A stretch of DNA of 64,000 bases, taken from Aphis gossypii. Its lineage: Eukaryota; Arthropoda; Insecta; Hemiptera; Aphididae. Position numbers and translations under genes: made by a program. Of this stretch, positions 13,505-24,325 are shown piece by piece. The stretch spans positions 28,148,001 through 28,212,000 of the forward strand of contig NC_065532.1 in NCBI RefSeq assembly GCF_020184175.1. Reading direction: 5' to 3'. Under the pieces are notes generated by a model, which did no database searches, had not been told where the DNA came from, and saw only the letters and a list, made by a program, of their open reading frames with translations. The first letter of the stretch is position 1. Each line of letters starts with the position of its first letter.

Positions 13505-13646
13505 GGTATTGGTCACATTACACCTAATATGGGCGGAAAATGTTAGGTCGTATACAACCGTTGAATGTTCAAAAACAATTTTGTTTTTATTGGACGAATT
13601 TGAGGGTGTCAAATCGGCAAATATCGGGTGTAGTGTGACCAATACC
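13505..13646. mobile_element. PIF/Harbinger-like MITE, 142 bp
   Basis: Near-perfect terminal inverted repeats GGTATTGGTCACATTACACC and GGTGTAGTGTGACCAATACC flanked on both sides by TTA (13502-13504 and 13647-13649). A 3-bp TWA target duplication with GG...CC ends is the PIF/Harbinger signature. Non-coding. Confidence 0.8.
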
Positions 13647-13650
13647 TTAT

Positions 13651-14925
13651 TCATATATGAAATTTAATTATAACTTATCTTTGCTGACCGATAGACTAGT
13701 GTTTAAATTTTCAGGCTGAAGTTGTATATTTTACTTTTTTAAGAAAAAATAATTGTTAATTGATTGTTGTCAAATATCAACTAAATTTTGTTTATTTACA
13801 CTTTTGTATCAAAATATGAAAATATGAGTGAGAAGTATCCACTTCCTAATATGAAAAAAGATAAATTAAAAACTATTTTCAAACAATAACAATTTAAAGA
13901 AATTGTAAAACAACTAAACAAGTAAAATGAAGGTAATTCATTAATAGCATAAAAAATACTTACTATTGGATAAAATTAATGGTTTATCTGTACACTTGGC
14001 GAAATCATTTTTGTGTTGTCTTAACTGTGAAAATATAACTTGATTTTTGTTGTTTAAAATTACTTGAAATATCCAATGTTCTTTCTAATGAATAACATGA
14101 AATTAATTTTTTTATAAATATTAAATATATAATCAAATACATGAAAAACTAAATAAGTGTGATCACAGAAATTGAATCAGTCAGCACATAAAAAAGTTAA
14201 AGAATTTTACATCATTAGTCTATATTTTAATATGCATAGTAAAATAATCATTTAACATACTCTTTCCTCCATTGTATCTTTAATAATAAATTTAAATTTG
14301 AGATAAACAGTAATTCAAAAACTAGATATTACATTTTTTTGGATCATTGTTTTTTTGCAAATCTTAACAGTTAACAAGATCCAAGATGAAATGGACGGGT
14401 TATAAAAACTATTATCTTTAGTAAATACATTTTAATAACTCCTAAATTATTTGTTCAAATTTTGATTAAAATATGTCACTATCTAAAAAATACACAACTT
14501 TATAATTTATAGTAAAAACGGTTGGTTCTCATTTGAAAAAAAAAAGTTTCTATAGTCTATCCTGAGGTTTCTGTCGTTTCTGAACTTATTAAATCATAAA
14601 CAAATTTGAATAATAAAAATATAGTCCTTGACTCCTTGAGTACTCTTTAAAAGTTCCAAAAATTGGAACTTTAAAAATTTTGTTTTTAAAAGAAAATGGA
14701 AGCTAGCATACTGGTAAATTACCCTCTATATAATTATAATATATTATAATATAATAGCAACTAATGATGAAGAGAGGCCAAAGACATCGTCTTTGCAACA
14801 TTATTTTCTGATAATGGTTATTTAATTATTGTTGTGAACATTACTAAATGTTATTATTAATTAATTAATAGGTATTTATATGATTTATCGAAAAAGTGTG
14901 ATAAGTTTTAGTGAATAGGTATATA
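13651..14925. other. Gene-free stretch between MITEs and THAP gene
   Basis: AT-rich. I see no coding exon, RNA gene or inverted-repeat element here. It would contain the 3' UTR of the THAP gene at its right edge. Confidence 0.4.
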
Positions 14926-16074
14926 TTATAAAATATGATAAATATTAAAAACCTTAATCCTTTTTGGTGGATTTATATAATTTGATGGTGATGCAATTCT
15001 TTTAGATACACTTGTACAAATCCTTCCGTTTATTGTATCACTTCCAGATTTATTGTCATTGCCCAAATTACCTTGATCTGTAAAAACTTTTGATACTTTA
15101 GAGGATTGAGAAACCAAAGAAATGTCTTTCTGCGATACAGTATCTATGTTATTATTACTCCTTGAATCCTCAATCATTGGTACCTATACACCATAATATT
15201 TTATTTAGAATACAGTGAATTTCACTGAATGTGGGCACGTCGAGGCTAGCCCTATTTGCCCATATTTAACAGTTGGCCATAAAAATCGAAATTAGTTCAA
15301 TAACACAAAAATTTATAATATTAAATTACTTCATAAATAAAATAAAATTACTATTTTGAGGGGAAGGAGTATAAAACAAGGTTTAAATAGTTATGCTTTT
15401 TATTATTTTCAATAAACACTATCTCATAGATCCGACGAAACCCGATTATAATATACCTAGTTATTTTTAAATACATATTATGTGTACATTCTAACGCTAT
15501 GATAAAATAAAAATTGCCCACATAAACCGAAGAATGCCCATATATAATAATACGTTGTTTTTAACATTTGTATTGGGACCAGATCGTTTAGACCATATTA
15601 CGCGGATGTCTATATTAGTCGGTGCCCACATTTGGAGGAATCCATTGTAATTAAATAATTTTAAGTTTTGAGCCATGAATTTCATAAGATATTATAAAAT
15701 GCTTGACTACTCTACTATACAAAAGAAATTACCTTGGGTACGGACAATGCAAAACGGTAAGGAATAGCACCTTTTCGAAGATTTGGTCTTTTTAAATCTA
15801 TCTAAAAATTGAATATTTTTATTAATTATCAATGTAATAACCAATTAAAGACAAAATGTATTGTATTTACCACGTATTTGCTAGACCCTTCACCAGATTC
15901 CCAAGTGTCAGTAATATCTTCTTTTCTAAAGTGTCTACGGCATACTTTGGAATGTGGTTTTAAACTAACACCTAAAGCTTTTTCCCACTTAAGCTTCAGT
16001 GTTTCGTTTTTGGGCACTCCAAATGAACTGACTTTAACAGCATTAAACGGACATAGAGGCGCACAACAGGGCAT
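14926..16074 (-). CDS. THAP-domain protein, 176 residues, three exons
   Basis: Exons 16074-15871, 15801-15733 and 15183-14926, all phase 0, with donors GTG|GTAAAT and AAG|GTAATT and acceptors TTTTTAG and TGTATAG. The ATG at 16074 is chosen because the zinc-binding THAP domain starts right after it: MPCCAPLCPF, then W in LKLKWEKALGV, then VCRRHFRKEDI, completing the C2CH pattern; exon 2 supplies the closing LKRPNLRKGAIPYRF (THAP AVPTIF-like) block. Exon 3 (about residues 92-176) is Ser/Asn-rich with a basic end (INPPKRIKVF) and has no known domain. THAP domains bind DNA, in P-element-type transposases and in host regulators derived from them. No transposase domain follows, so this is either a domesticated DNA-binding gene or an N-terminal remnant whose splice sites are still intact. 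Further exons at lower coordinates were not found. Confidence 0.8.
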
Positions 16075-17565
16075 TTTACTATTTTCGTCGCCAAAAATGT
16101 AATAATCTACACTCACAAGGCACCGACTGCTTATGTATTAACTATCAAGTATGGTACCGTAAGATTGAAGTAATATGGTATGCATATAGTGTAGCGTACC
16201 AAGTTGGGAGAACAAAAACTGAACAAAGTTTGTGGTTCGTTATTTTGCGAATGGATAATTCCAAATTGATAGACTTTAGACAACTGACCACAGAAGTGGT
16301 TCGACAGTAGTACAGTTGAACTATAAAAGTACAGAGGACAGACTACAATCCACTGAAGTAAAACTAGTAGCCAATATGTATGGTAGGTAATAACAATAGT
16401 TGTTAAACATTTAAACAACTAATGAAATTAAATTAACTCACTACTAACTAGATATTACACATAGGAAACAGATACATAAAACAGTATGACACTATTATAT
16501 AGAGTCACTAAACAAAATCAACACTTGTCACTTTATTGATATTTTATTTTATATCCTCAGCGCGACAGTCGGCGGTCGGGCTAACCAATTTACGTTTTAT
16601 ATAATACATAGGCAAGGTCTTAGAAGATATAGATATATTAGTTTTATATTAAGATATCTTTCAAGACCGTGAATATAAGTAGGAGAAAAATATGCTAATT
16701 GGCATTCAACAATATTCATATCACAGGGCGTTGTTTTGTTTACTTACAACTGTTGTGCTGAATACCAAACGAATGATCAAAGATAGATAACAATTGGTAT
16801 AGGGATTTTCGGTGGTTAACATTTTGTTTAAAATAGCTGCTGATAGGTAGCGTTATATGAATCAACACTATATATTATTACTGACGGCAAATGAAGCAAA
16901 TTATTCAAATTTCAAAGATTCCTAGACCGGTTTAGTCAGCGACGAAAAAGCGATTAAACGATATTTCTTAGGCCCGGATCACACTATGCGTTTTGTCTTG
17001 AAAATAATTTTGTTTTATTAAATATTTTGGGTATTAAAAGTTGTTCAATTATACAAGTTGTGTGCTCCATACTGCAGTTGTTTGTCAATGACTCATCAGC
17101 TGTAATCCAGCAATTTTAATTTTATTATTATTTTTTACGCGCTTAGCTAATTAATTTTTTTTTTTATGAAAACAATTTTAGATTTTGAACGGAGTGAGGA
17201 ATTTATTGATTTTACAATGATGTTTTTTTTTTTGTGTGTGCGAGTGCACCATAACTTGTCGAAATAATGCTTCAATTTAAAACTTCAGGGGTGGTTTCCT
17301 ATGGCAAATTGAATTTAAAATATAAAGTGTATAAAAATATATTTATTATATTTTAAAATTAATGGTTTGATTAATAGGATGGTATTATTTAATGCTACTA
17401 GATAATGCCATAATATATTTGAGTTTTAACTTTAATACATCTAATAAAAAAGAAATCATAGTTTAAATAAATTGTTCATTGTTAAGGTCTGTTTATTATC
17501 CATAATACATTTATAATACAAATCCATTATGCCTTTTATACAATACAAATAATTATAATAATAAT
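16075..17565. other. Gene-free stretch upstream of THAP gene
   Basis: Would include the THAP promoter. A short GC-rich patch is at about 16557-16590 (CAGCGCGACAGTCGGCGGTCGG). A word GGCCCGGATCACACTATGCG at about 16973 resembles a Harbinger-type terminus, but I found no partner end. No coding exon recognised. Confidence 0.4.
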
Positions 17566-18308
17566 TTAAATAATGAATTTTTTTATAATACAATACTGGC
17601 TCAAACCAACATATTTAATACAAATAATCTAATAATAATAATAAAAGAAATTAATTTTTTTTATAATACAATGCTGGCTCAAACCAACATATTTAATACA
17701 AATAATCTAATAATAATAATAAAAGAAATTAATTTTTTTATAATACAATGCTGGCTCAAACCAACATATTTAATACAAATAATCTAATAATAATAATAAA
17801 AGAAATGATTTTTTTATAATACAATACTGGCTCAAACCACATATTTAATACAAATAATCTAATAATAATATAAAAGAAATTAATTTTTTTATAATACAAT
17901 ACTGGCTCAAACCAACATATTTAATACAAATAATCTAATAATAATAATAAAAGAAATTAATTTTTTTTATAATACAATACTGGCTCAAACCAACATATTT
18001 AATACAAATAATCTAATAATAATAATAAAAGAAATGAATTTTTTTATAATACAATGCTGGCTCAAACCAACATATTTAATACAAATAATCTAATAATAAT
18101 AATAAAAGAAATGAATTTTTTTATAATACAATACTGGCTCAAACCAACATATTTAATACAAATAATATAATAATAATAAAAGAAATTAATTTTTTTATAA
18201 TACAATACTGGCTCCAAGCCAAAATATTTAATACAAATAATATTATAATAAAATAATAATATAATAATTACAGAAGAAATTATTTTTTTTTTATAATACA
18301 ATACTGTG
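17566..18308. repeat. 77-bp tandem minisatellite, about 9-10 copies
   Basis: The landmark CAATACTGGCTCAAACC (or CAATGCTGG...) begins at 17591, 17669, 17746, 17822, 17897, 17975, 18052, 18129 and 18203, giving periods of 78, 77, 76, 75, 78, 77, 77 and 74 bp. A degenerate copy at 18299 is 96 bp further. Each unit ends in an (AAT)n tract and AAAGAAAT, and length differences lie in the T run and the AAT tract. Minus-strand ORFs here are artefacts of the repeat. The array touches the broken end of the P-type transposase at 18.3 kb. Confidence 0.95.
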
Positions 18309-20354
18309 GCCAAACTGCTAAGGCCAACAATTAAAACACAGTTTCTCTATGATTAATTTTTAATTTAATATATGTGGATGAAATTGAAGCCAGTTCAACT
18401 TTCATTTTTTGTTTAAGGTGATAAATGTGTTGTTTTCTCAACTTGTTGGCCAAATGAACTCTTTATGTTTCTTAAAGAACACATAGTTTTTTAAATTAAA
18501 ATCAATAACTTGAATTTCATTATCCATGAAATTTTTTTGTCAAAAGCATTTCTGATAAGCTTTATCATGTGTGTTAGATTAAAAAAGTAGCTACTTTAGC
18601 ATTACAATTATCAGTAGTATGTGCAACAAATTTTGTGTTTAATGTGCTAATATTAAAATTACAACCTAATAGTTTAGCCATCGTAAAATTAGATGAACAT
18701 CCATCAAAAATTAAACTAATAATAACTATTTTAGTATCTTTTAACAAATTCAAAGCATGTATTAATAGTTTACATTTTTGAGAACTATTTAAACTTGAGG
18801 TTAAAAAATATTCTATGGGAATCTTCCAGTTTTCATTAATCGCTACAACCATTATTACAAAGTACTTTTTTGCTATATCTAAGTTGTCATTATTCATGCC
18901 ATTACCAAGATTAACTTGCCCATAATATTTATTGCTGTCATATTTCAAATGTTCATGAATAGCTATTTTGTTAATCATAAGGCTGCAATAAACTGGACAA
19001 GTTGAATTTTTTACTTTAAGAGATAGACTTTTTAAAGCTTCATGTGTACGTTTGTGTACAGCGTGTCAGCGTTTATGTGAGAAAACCATTTTGATGGCAT
19101 GTGAGGGTATAGAAGTATAGTATTAAACTCTTGTCTTACATAAGAATAAGCATTGGTAGAAACAAAATGTAGGGTAAAGCAAATTGGTGTAAAACAGAAC
19201 TATATTTTCTAGGAAGCGGTTTTCTAATTTTTTTTTTTTGCCCAATTGGTCACTAAATCTGTATGCTTACCAAAAGAATTCAATAACATTTTATCGTACA
19301 GTGCACGATTCATCATGTTTAGATTTATTCATTATATTTGAATTTGCAGATGTTAAAGGCATCACTCCACACTCATTAATATCATCTGCATAAATGGTAG
19401 CAGACACCTTTTTAGAAATATTCAAACGTGAATGTTTAGGTGTTAAAGAAGATATTTCACATTCATTAACAACATTAACACTCATAGAAATCTATAAATT
19501 AAATTGTACGATAATAATATTATTGTTTAACAATTAAAACAGACTTGAGACTATAACCATTAACAAATTGTTATACTTCATCTTTGAGCTCCTCGATGTT
19601 AATAGAAGTGTTTGTGTTTGGATCCGATATTGATTCATCACCACAAATAACATACAAGGGTACCTAATAAAATATTGTGACATAAACAAAAATGTTTAAA
19701 TTTATTTTAATAGATTTATAAGTGTATAACTAGACTAAAAATAAATTATTTTTACTTAATCATTATGTTGAAACAAAAATTATTGTACCTTTACAAGGGT
19801 CTGAATTACATAAAAACTTCTCATAGATTCATTATCAGAACACAAAAATGATACATTTAAGTGTTTCACTTTTTCGGAATGCGAATTTCTAGCCTGAAAT
19901 ATATTTTTAAAATTAAAATGAAACAATACAAAATAATGTTCGCTTCACAGGTAAATATCTAGTATATAAAAATATTAATTGCTTACACCCTTGATCCTTG
20001 AAATTATTATTGTTGGCACTGCATTTTTAACTAAGAATGTTTTATTATTTTTCATCACAAAACAGGCTTGAACAAAATGTTTTGAGCAAATAACAGAATA
20101 TTTATTAATATTTTGTATATTTAGTTTATTTTTCAAAATAAAATTTTTCCATTTGTCTCTAACAAATTTATTTTTAACAGGAAATCTGTAAATTAAACAA
20201 GTGTATAATTAGTATTATGAGTTATGGTTATGACTATATTATTACATAAACCAAAATATATTATACAACGATCTTATTCTCACTTATGAAAAGATATATT
20301 TTCAGTTTTTGTTTTTTGATTCCTTGTTCTTCCACAAACGTAACAACTAGGCAT
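18309..20354 (-). pseudogene. P-element/THAP9-like transposase, broken and truncated
   Basis: N-terminal exons are well preserved and in phase: 20354-20284 (MPSCYVCGRTRNQK), 20185-19987 (FVRDKWKNF, VICSKHFVQACF, NAVPTIIISRIK), 19893-19789, 19663-19577 and 19491-19291. Together they give a full C2CH THAP domain and a linker, 220 residues to the stop at 19291. The frame is then broken: ALYDKMLLNSFGKHTDLV continues in another frame. The RNase H-like region follows at about 19040-18574: SLMINKIAIHEHLKYD, GQVNLGNGMNN, YFVIMVVAINENWKIP, IISLIFDGCSSNFTMAKLLG. In related transposases the first motif normally carries a catalytic Asp (DEMAI-like); here it is Asn. Beyond 18574, HMIKLIRNAF and NKLRKQHIYHLKQKMKVEL occur in different frames with stops, and the sequence ends at the minisatellite. 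The C-terminal domain is absent. Alternatively the N-terminal 220 codons could persist as a THAP-only gene. Confidence 0.85.
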
Positions 20355-21410
20355 TTTGGCTGATGTATAATTAAATTGAAAATAATTTGAAATTCGTTAT
20401 TTCTAGTAAACAAAATATGATAATTTAAAATCATATTATGATAATAATATGTTGTTATTGATATGCACTATGCAGTGCCATCTAGTACACAATATTATTG
20501 CCGACTTCCACCTGGATGGCTCCAAATTAATTCAACAGTCGATAAATAAAACGCCATCTCTATATTATGGCCAATCTGTTGCACTATCATTTTAACTATT
20601 TTGTAATTTTGACGAAAATAACTAAACGTTTTTCATATTTGTTAAAAAAAAAAAATAATAATAATAATTATGAATAAAAGGCCAAACACTATAAGATTAA
20701 AAATACTAAGTAGTATTTTATTCAACTGTTGTATTGACATCAACTAATGTTATAAAGTAATAATTTAGTTAAGTAAATGTATAATATATGTTAGGTATTC
20801 AAGGCAACCGTGGAAAGTTCTGTTGAGAAGCAAATGTGATACTCAAGGCAAGGGTGGCAATTCTTGTTAAAATGAATAGGACAAAATCGGAAAGAAGATT
20901 GTGTTTTATATTTGATACTCTGCAATGCAATCAAAACCTCCCTCTATGTATATACGCCACTGAATGCTGAGGCACTCGGGCACTGCCGCGATAAAGCTAT
21001 CGCACAGCAATTTTGTAGTAATGTATCGTGTACTTATTTATAACTATTTATTTTTGTATGATATTAATTCAAGTTTCACGTTTTAAATGCGGCGACCGAA
21101 AAAAAAATATCTTACTAATAAAATAAATAAATAAATAAATAAGAAGTTAAGTAACATAGTTTTTATTACATGTTTGCATTCATTTTCATGAATGTAGAAT
21201 ATAATATTATTTGCAATGCTTGTAGGTTTGTAACGAGACCCGCTTATTGTGAGCACCTGTAGCGTATTAATATAGAATGCAATTTGATGATGGTAATCAG
21301 TTCTGTTTAAAAAAATATAGTCATGTACAACATTTAGAGGGAAGATGATTCATTGGTCCCTGATCTGATAATCAGTTGAAGGACTCGAAATCACCGTACA
21401 TGTTTGTGAA
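20355..21410. other. Gene-free stretch with an (AAAT)n tract
   Basis: Contains AATAAATAAATAAATAAATA at about 21120-21140 and two related words, TTCAAGGCAACCGTGG (about 20797) and CTCAAGGCAAGGGTGG (about 20854), probably small repeat fragments. No gene recognised. Confidence 0.4.
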
Positions 21411-21835
21411 TGGATGACACGTAGCGTGGGCTACGTAGTAAGTACCTCGACCCGCTCGAATAAATGGCGTTGGTGCGCAGGATCGTCCGGAATGCTAGGC
21501 CTAGGCAGGCGCGCTCGGGAGGACTTAGGGACTAAGGGAACAGAACACGGCACTGTCGCCGGGCGATGGCCAGTAGCTGTCAGGACGGGTCTGTGAATAA
21601 CGCGCCGTGGCCGGTGTGCAGACCGGCACGAGTCGTCGTACTTGTTGCGACCGATCCCGCGTGTGACGGACCGGAGGGCGCCCGCCAGTCTGCCGCCAGC
21701 CGAGTTGGGAACAGAGCACAGCACCGACGCCGGACACCGACGTGTTGCTTCAAGTTCTGTGATACACAGCTGATACCACGTATAAAAAAACCACAAAACC
21801 TTTTCAATTTGGAGACCAGCTCTTCTAATGCTTAA
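21411..21835. other. Isolated GC-rich island of unknown origin
   Basis: About 330 bp of strongly GC- and CpG-rich sequence in otherwise very AT-rich DNA, open in several frames on both strands (longest about 136 codons on minus). It contains a diverged internal direct repeat: GGAACAGAACACGGCACTGT at about 21538 and GGAACAGAGCACAGCACCGA at about 21709, both followed by CGCCGG. The open frames are what high GC would give by chance, and I recognise no protein. It may be a fragment of a GC-rich transposable element or an LTR/5' UTR. Confidence 0.5.
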
Positions 21836-21841
21836 AAACAT

Positions 21842-24164
21842 TTATTGCAACAGGGTAGCCAGATGACTCTTTGAGTAAAAGCGCACACTTTTATTTTATT
21901 TCGCCCGCGTGAAATGTAATCAAATACCTAAGTTAAATATTAAGTCTGATCGAGTGGTTTACGGGCACAAGATGTTATGTACAATTATCATAATATAGAG
22001 TATAGTCATAAACAATGTTCTTTATATATGTCTATGATGACAATAATAACAATTTAATTTTTAATTTGATAAAAACTTGATAATTTGTTTATTAGAGAAA
22101 ACTATTAATAATTCTTTTGTCAAACGCCCTTTTAACATTTTCCGTAAAAATAATACACGATTGAATTAAAATTTAACGATGTTAATAAGTGAAGATAAAA
22201 AAATATGTACCTACCAATTTTAGTATTTATAATAATTATTAATGCATATTTTCTTAATAAATATAAATAAAATAAAATATAAAAACAAATGTCATAGTAT
22301 TTTTTGTCTATAGTCGTTTAAGAACTAAATTGAATATAACAGTAAAATATATAAAATATATATAAATACTGTATAACCGTACATAATGCAGTACGTAAAA
22401 ATTTAAAAATGTTGGAATTTTAAATAACAATAAACACAATTATCGTGGTAAACGGTAAAAAAATGTACGGAAAAAATTTTATAAAAAATATTATTATAAA
22501 ATTATTTGTATGGCCAGTTGTGCATTGGATTACTCATTAATTTTACACGGAACTACCCCTAATAGAGGTATTGAGTTTAAAGCTGTCTCTAGTGAGCACA
22601 TTGAGTATACGGAGCGATTAAAACAGGTTTAAAATTATTATAATTTATTACGAACTAATTTTTGTTATTTTGGATATTATTATTTATTGTAATTTTTAGG
22701 TAGATATATATATTATATATTATAATATATACATGTTTAAAAATATTGACTATTATTATGTGTTTTTTTTTTTTGTGTCTGTTATCATATTTTAAAGCAT
22801 ACGCAAGTACTAAACAGACTTGGCAGTAAACGAAAGTGTCAATTTTGAGTATACTCAACATTTTGTCATAAACAATCTGTTTGTAAAATGTGGTTAAGAG
22901 TGAAAAACAGAAAACTTCTCAATAAGGGCTAAATAATATACAAATATTATTTAAAAAAAAACACACTGCAATCTGGAAAAAAGCTTGTTCCGTCTACAAG
23001 AATGCAAAAGAAAGAGTACATACATCCAAAACAAAGTATCGGTGGTACAATGTAATTAACATAAAAAAACCAACTTACACTCAGATACAGCTGATTTTTC
23101 AAATATTAACTACAATATATTAGATATATCACTAATTTTAATTTTATATCAGCTGTATTAGTCGACTTCTCTCGAGTATTTTAAACCATAACCATAAATA
23201 CATCGCCTTATACATATATAAATATATAATTTAGATTTTAATTTATTTTTCATATACATATAATATAAAATGTGTAAAATATATTTGATAGGTACATATA
23301 TATATTAATATTATACATATTTAATACATTTAATAGTTTATATTTAATTTATAAAATTTTAAGCTTCACATTCAATAAACCACGTGTACGGTAGGTATAC
23401 CGTTATATGCATAATACAGTTATAATATACAATTTTATAGTTACTGAAACAGACCACTAAGTAAATGACAGTAATGACTCTATGATGGTGGTCAGTGACG
23501 TCAACCGGTCGGCCAGCCGCCAACGCACTACCAACGCGCGGCCGACATTTCCTCAAACCCCCACCACGCGGCTGTAACGAGAATGGTTAAAACAAAGCAA
23601 AATTATGGAATAGACGGCCACCGCGCCGCTATTATTTTAAATTATTCATTATATTTTTACTAATAAAAGTTTCCACGTATTTAATCTCAACTTCTCTTAA
23701 GATTTCATTATAAACATAATTTTACAAAAGTTTAATCTGCATACAATTTCTTATAATGTGTTAATTACCTAATTAAAATAAATTAAAATAAAATAAATGG
23801 TTAAGCTATTTATATTATAATTTAACTTTTTAAGCTATTAAAGTATACAATATTAATTTATACATAATTAATAATTTAATTTATTTAATTTTCGATATAT
23901 TTTGTTTTTAATAAAAATGTTTATTTCAAGTCAAAAAACTTGAAAATCTAGTACAATATTTTTAATAAATTAATTATTTTAAATACCTATCAACAATTTA
24001 TTATTAGGTATTTATTAATTTAATTATAATTAAATTATTTCATCACAATTATTATTAGGTATAATATTCTGTATTTTACTTAGGCAATTAACTACTTAAG
24101 TACTACATAGGTAGTGTTTAATATTAAATATTAGTCATTAATAGTTTTAAATATTTATCAACTT
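21842..24164. other. Intergenic stretch downstream of UTP6
   Basis: No gene proven. Two things stand out. At 22511-22636 a 42-codon plus-strand frame (MASCALDYSLILHG...) ends in ACAG|GTTTAA; its composition is unlike its surroundings, but I cannot match it. At about 23490-23640 there is a GC-rich patch (CGCGCGGCCG, CACCGCGCCGC) that could be a promoter of an unseen transcript. An inverted pair AGATACAGCTGAT/ATCAGCTGTAT lies at about 23085 and 23148. Confidence 0.35.
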
Positions 24165-24170
24165 TTATTA
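24165..24170 (-). terminator. Candidate UTP6 poly(A) signal
   Basis: AATAAA on the minus strand (TTTATT on plus), about 155 nt after the UTP6 stop codon. Weak evidence in AT-rich DNA. Confidence 0.3.
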
Positions 24171-24325
24171 CTAAATAATAAATAAACATTTAAACAAAAT
24201 ATGCAACACTAGCAATAGCAAATATTAACAATATGTCAATATGACATGTAAGTACACGTAACATATAGATATGATTAAATCTAAACATAAAGAAGAAAAA
24301 AAAATAAGAATTTATCAATTGGCCT

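Noticed and set aside
15809..16102. 97-codon plus-strand ORF
   Set aside because: Antisense shadow of the THAP exon, which has a clear zinc-binding pattern and splice donor.
18062..18313. 83-codon minus-strand ORF
   Set aside because: It is a translation of the 77-bp tandem repeat (repeated CIIKK and IICIKY words).
21431..21841. 136-codon minus-strand ORF and overlapping ORFs in the GC-rich island
   Set aside because: Several frames on both strands are open, as expected from high GC. There is no recognisable domain or splice structure.
22511..22636. 42-codon frame as a protein-coding exon
   Set aside because: Composition is suggestive, but there is no neighbouring exon in phase and no family match.
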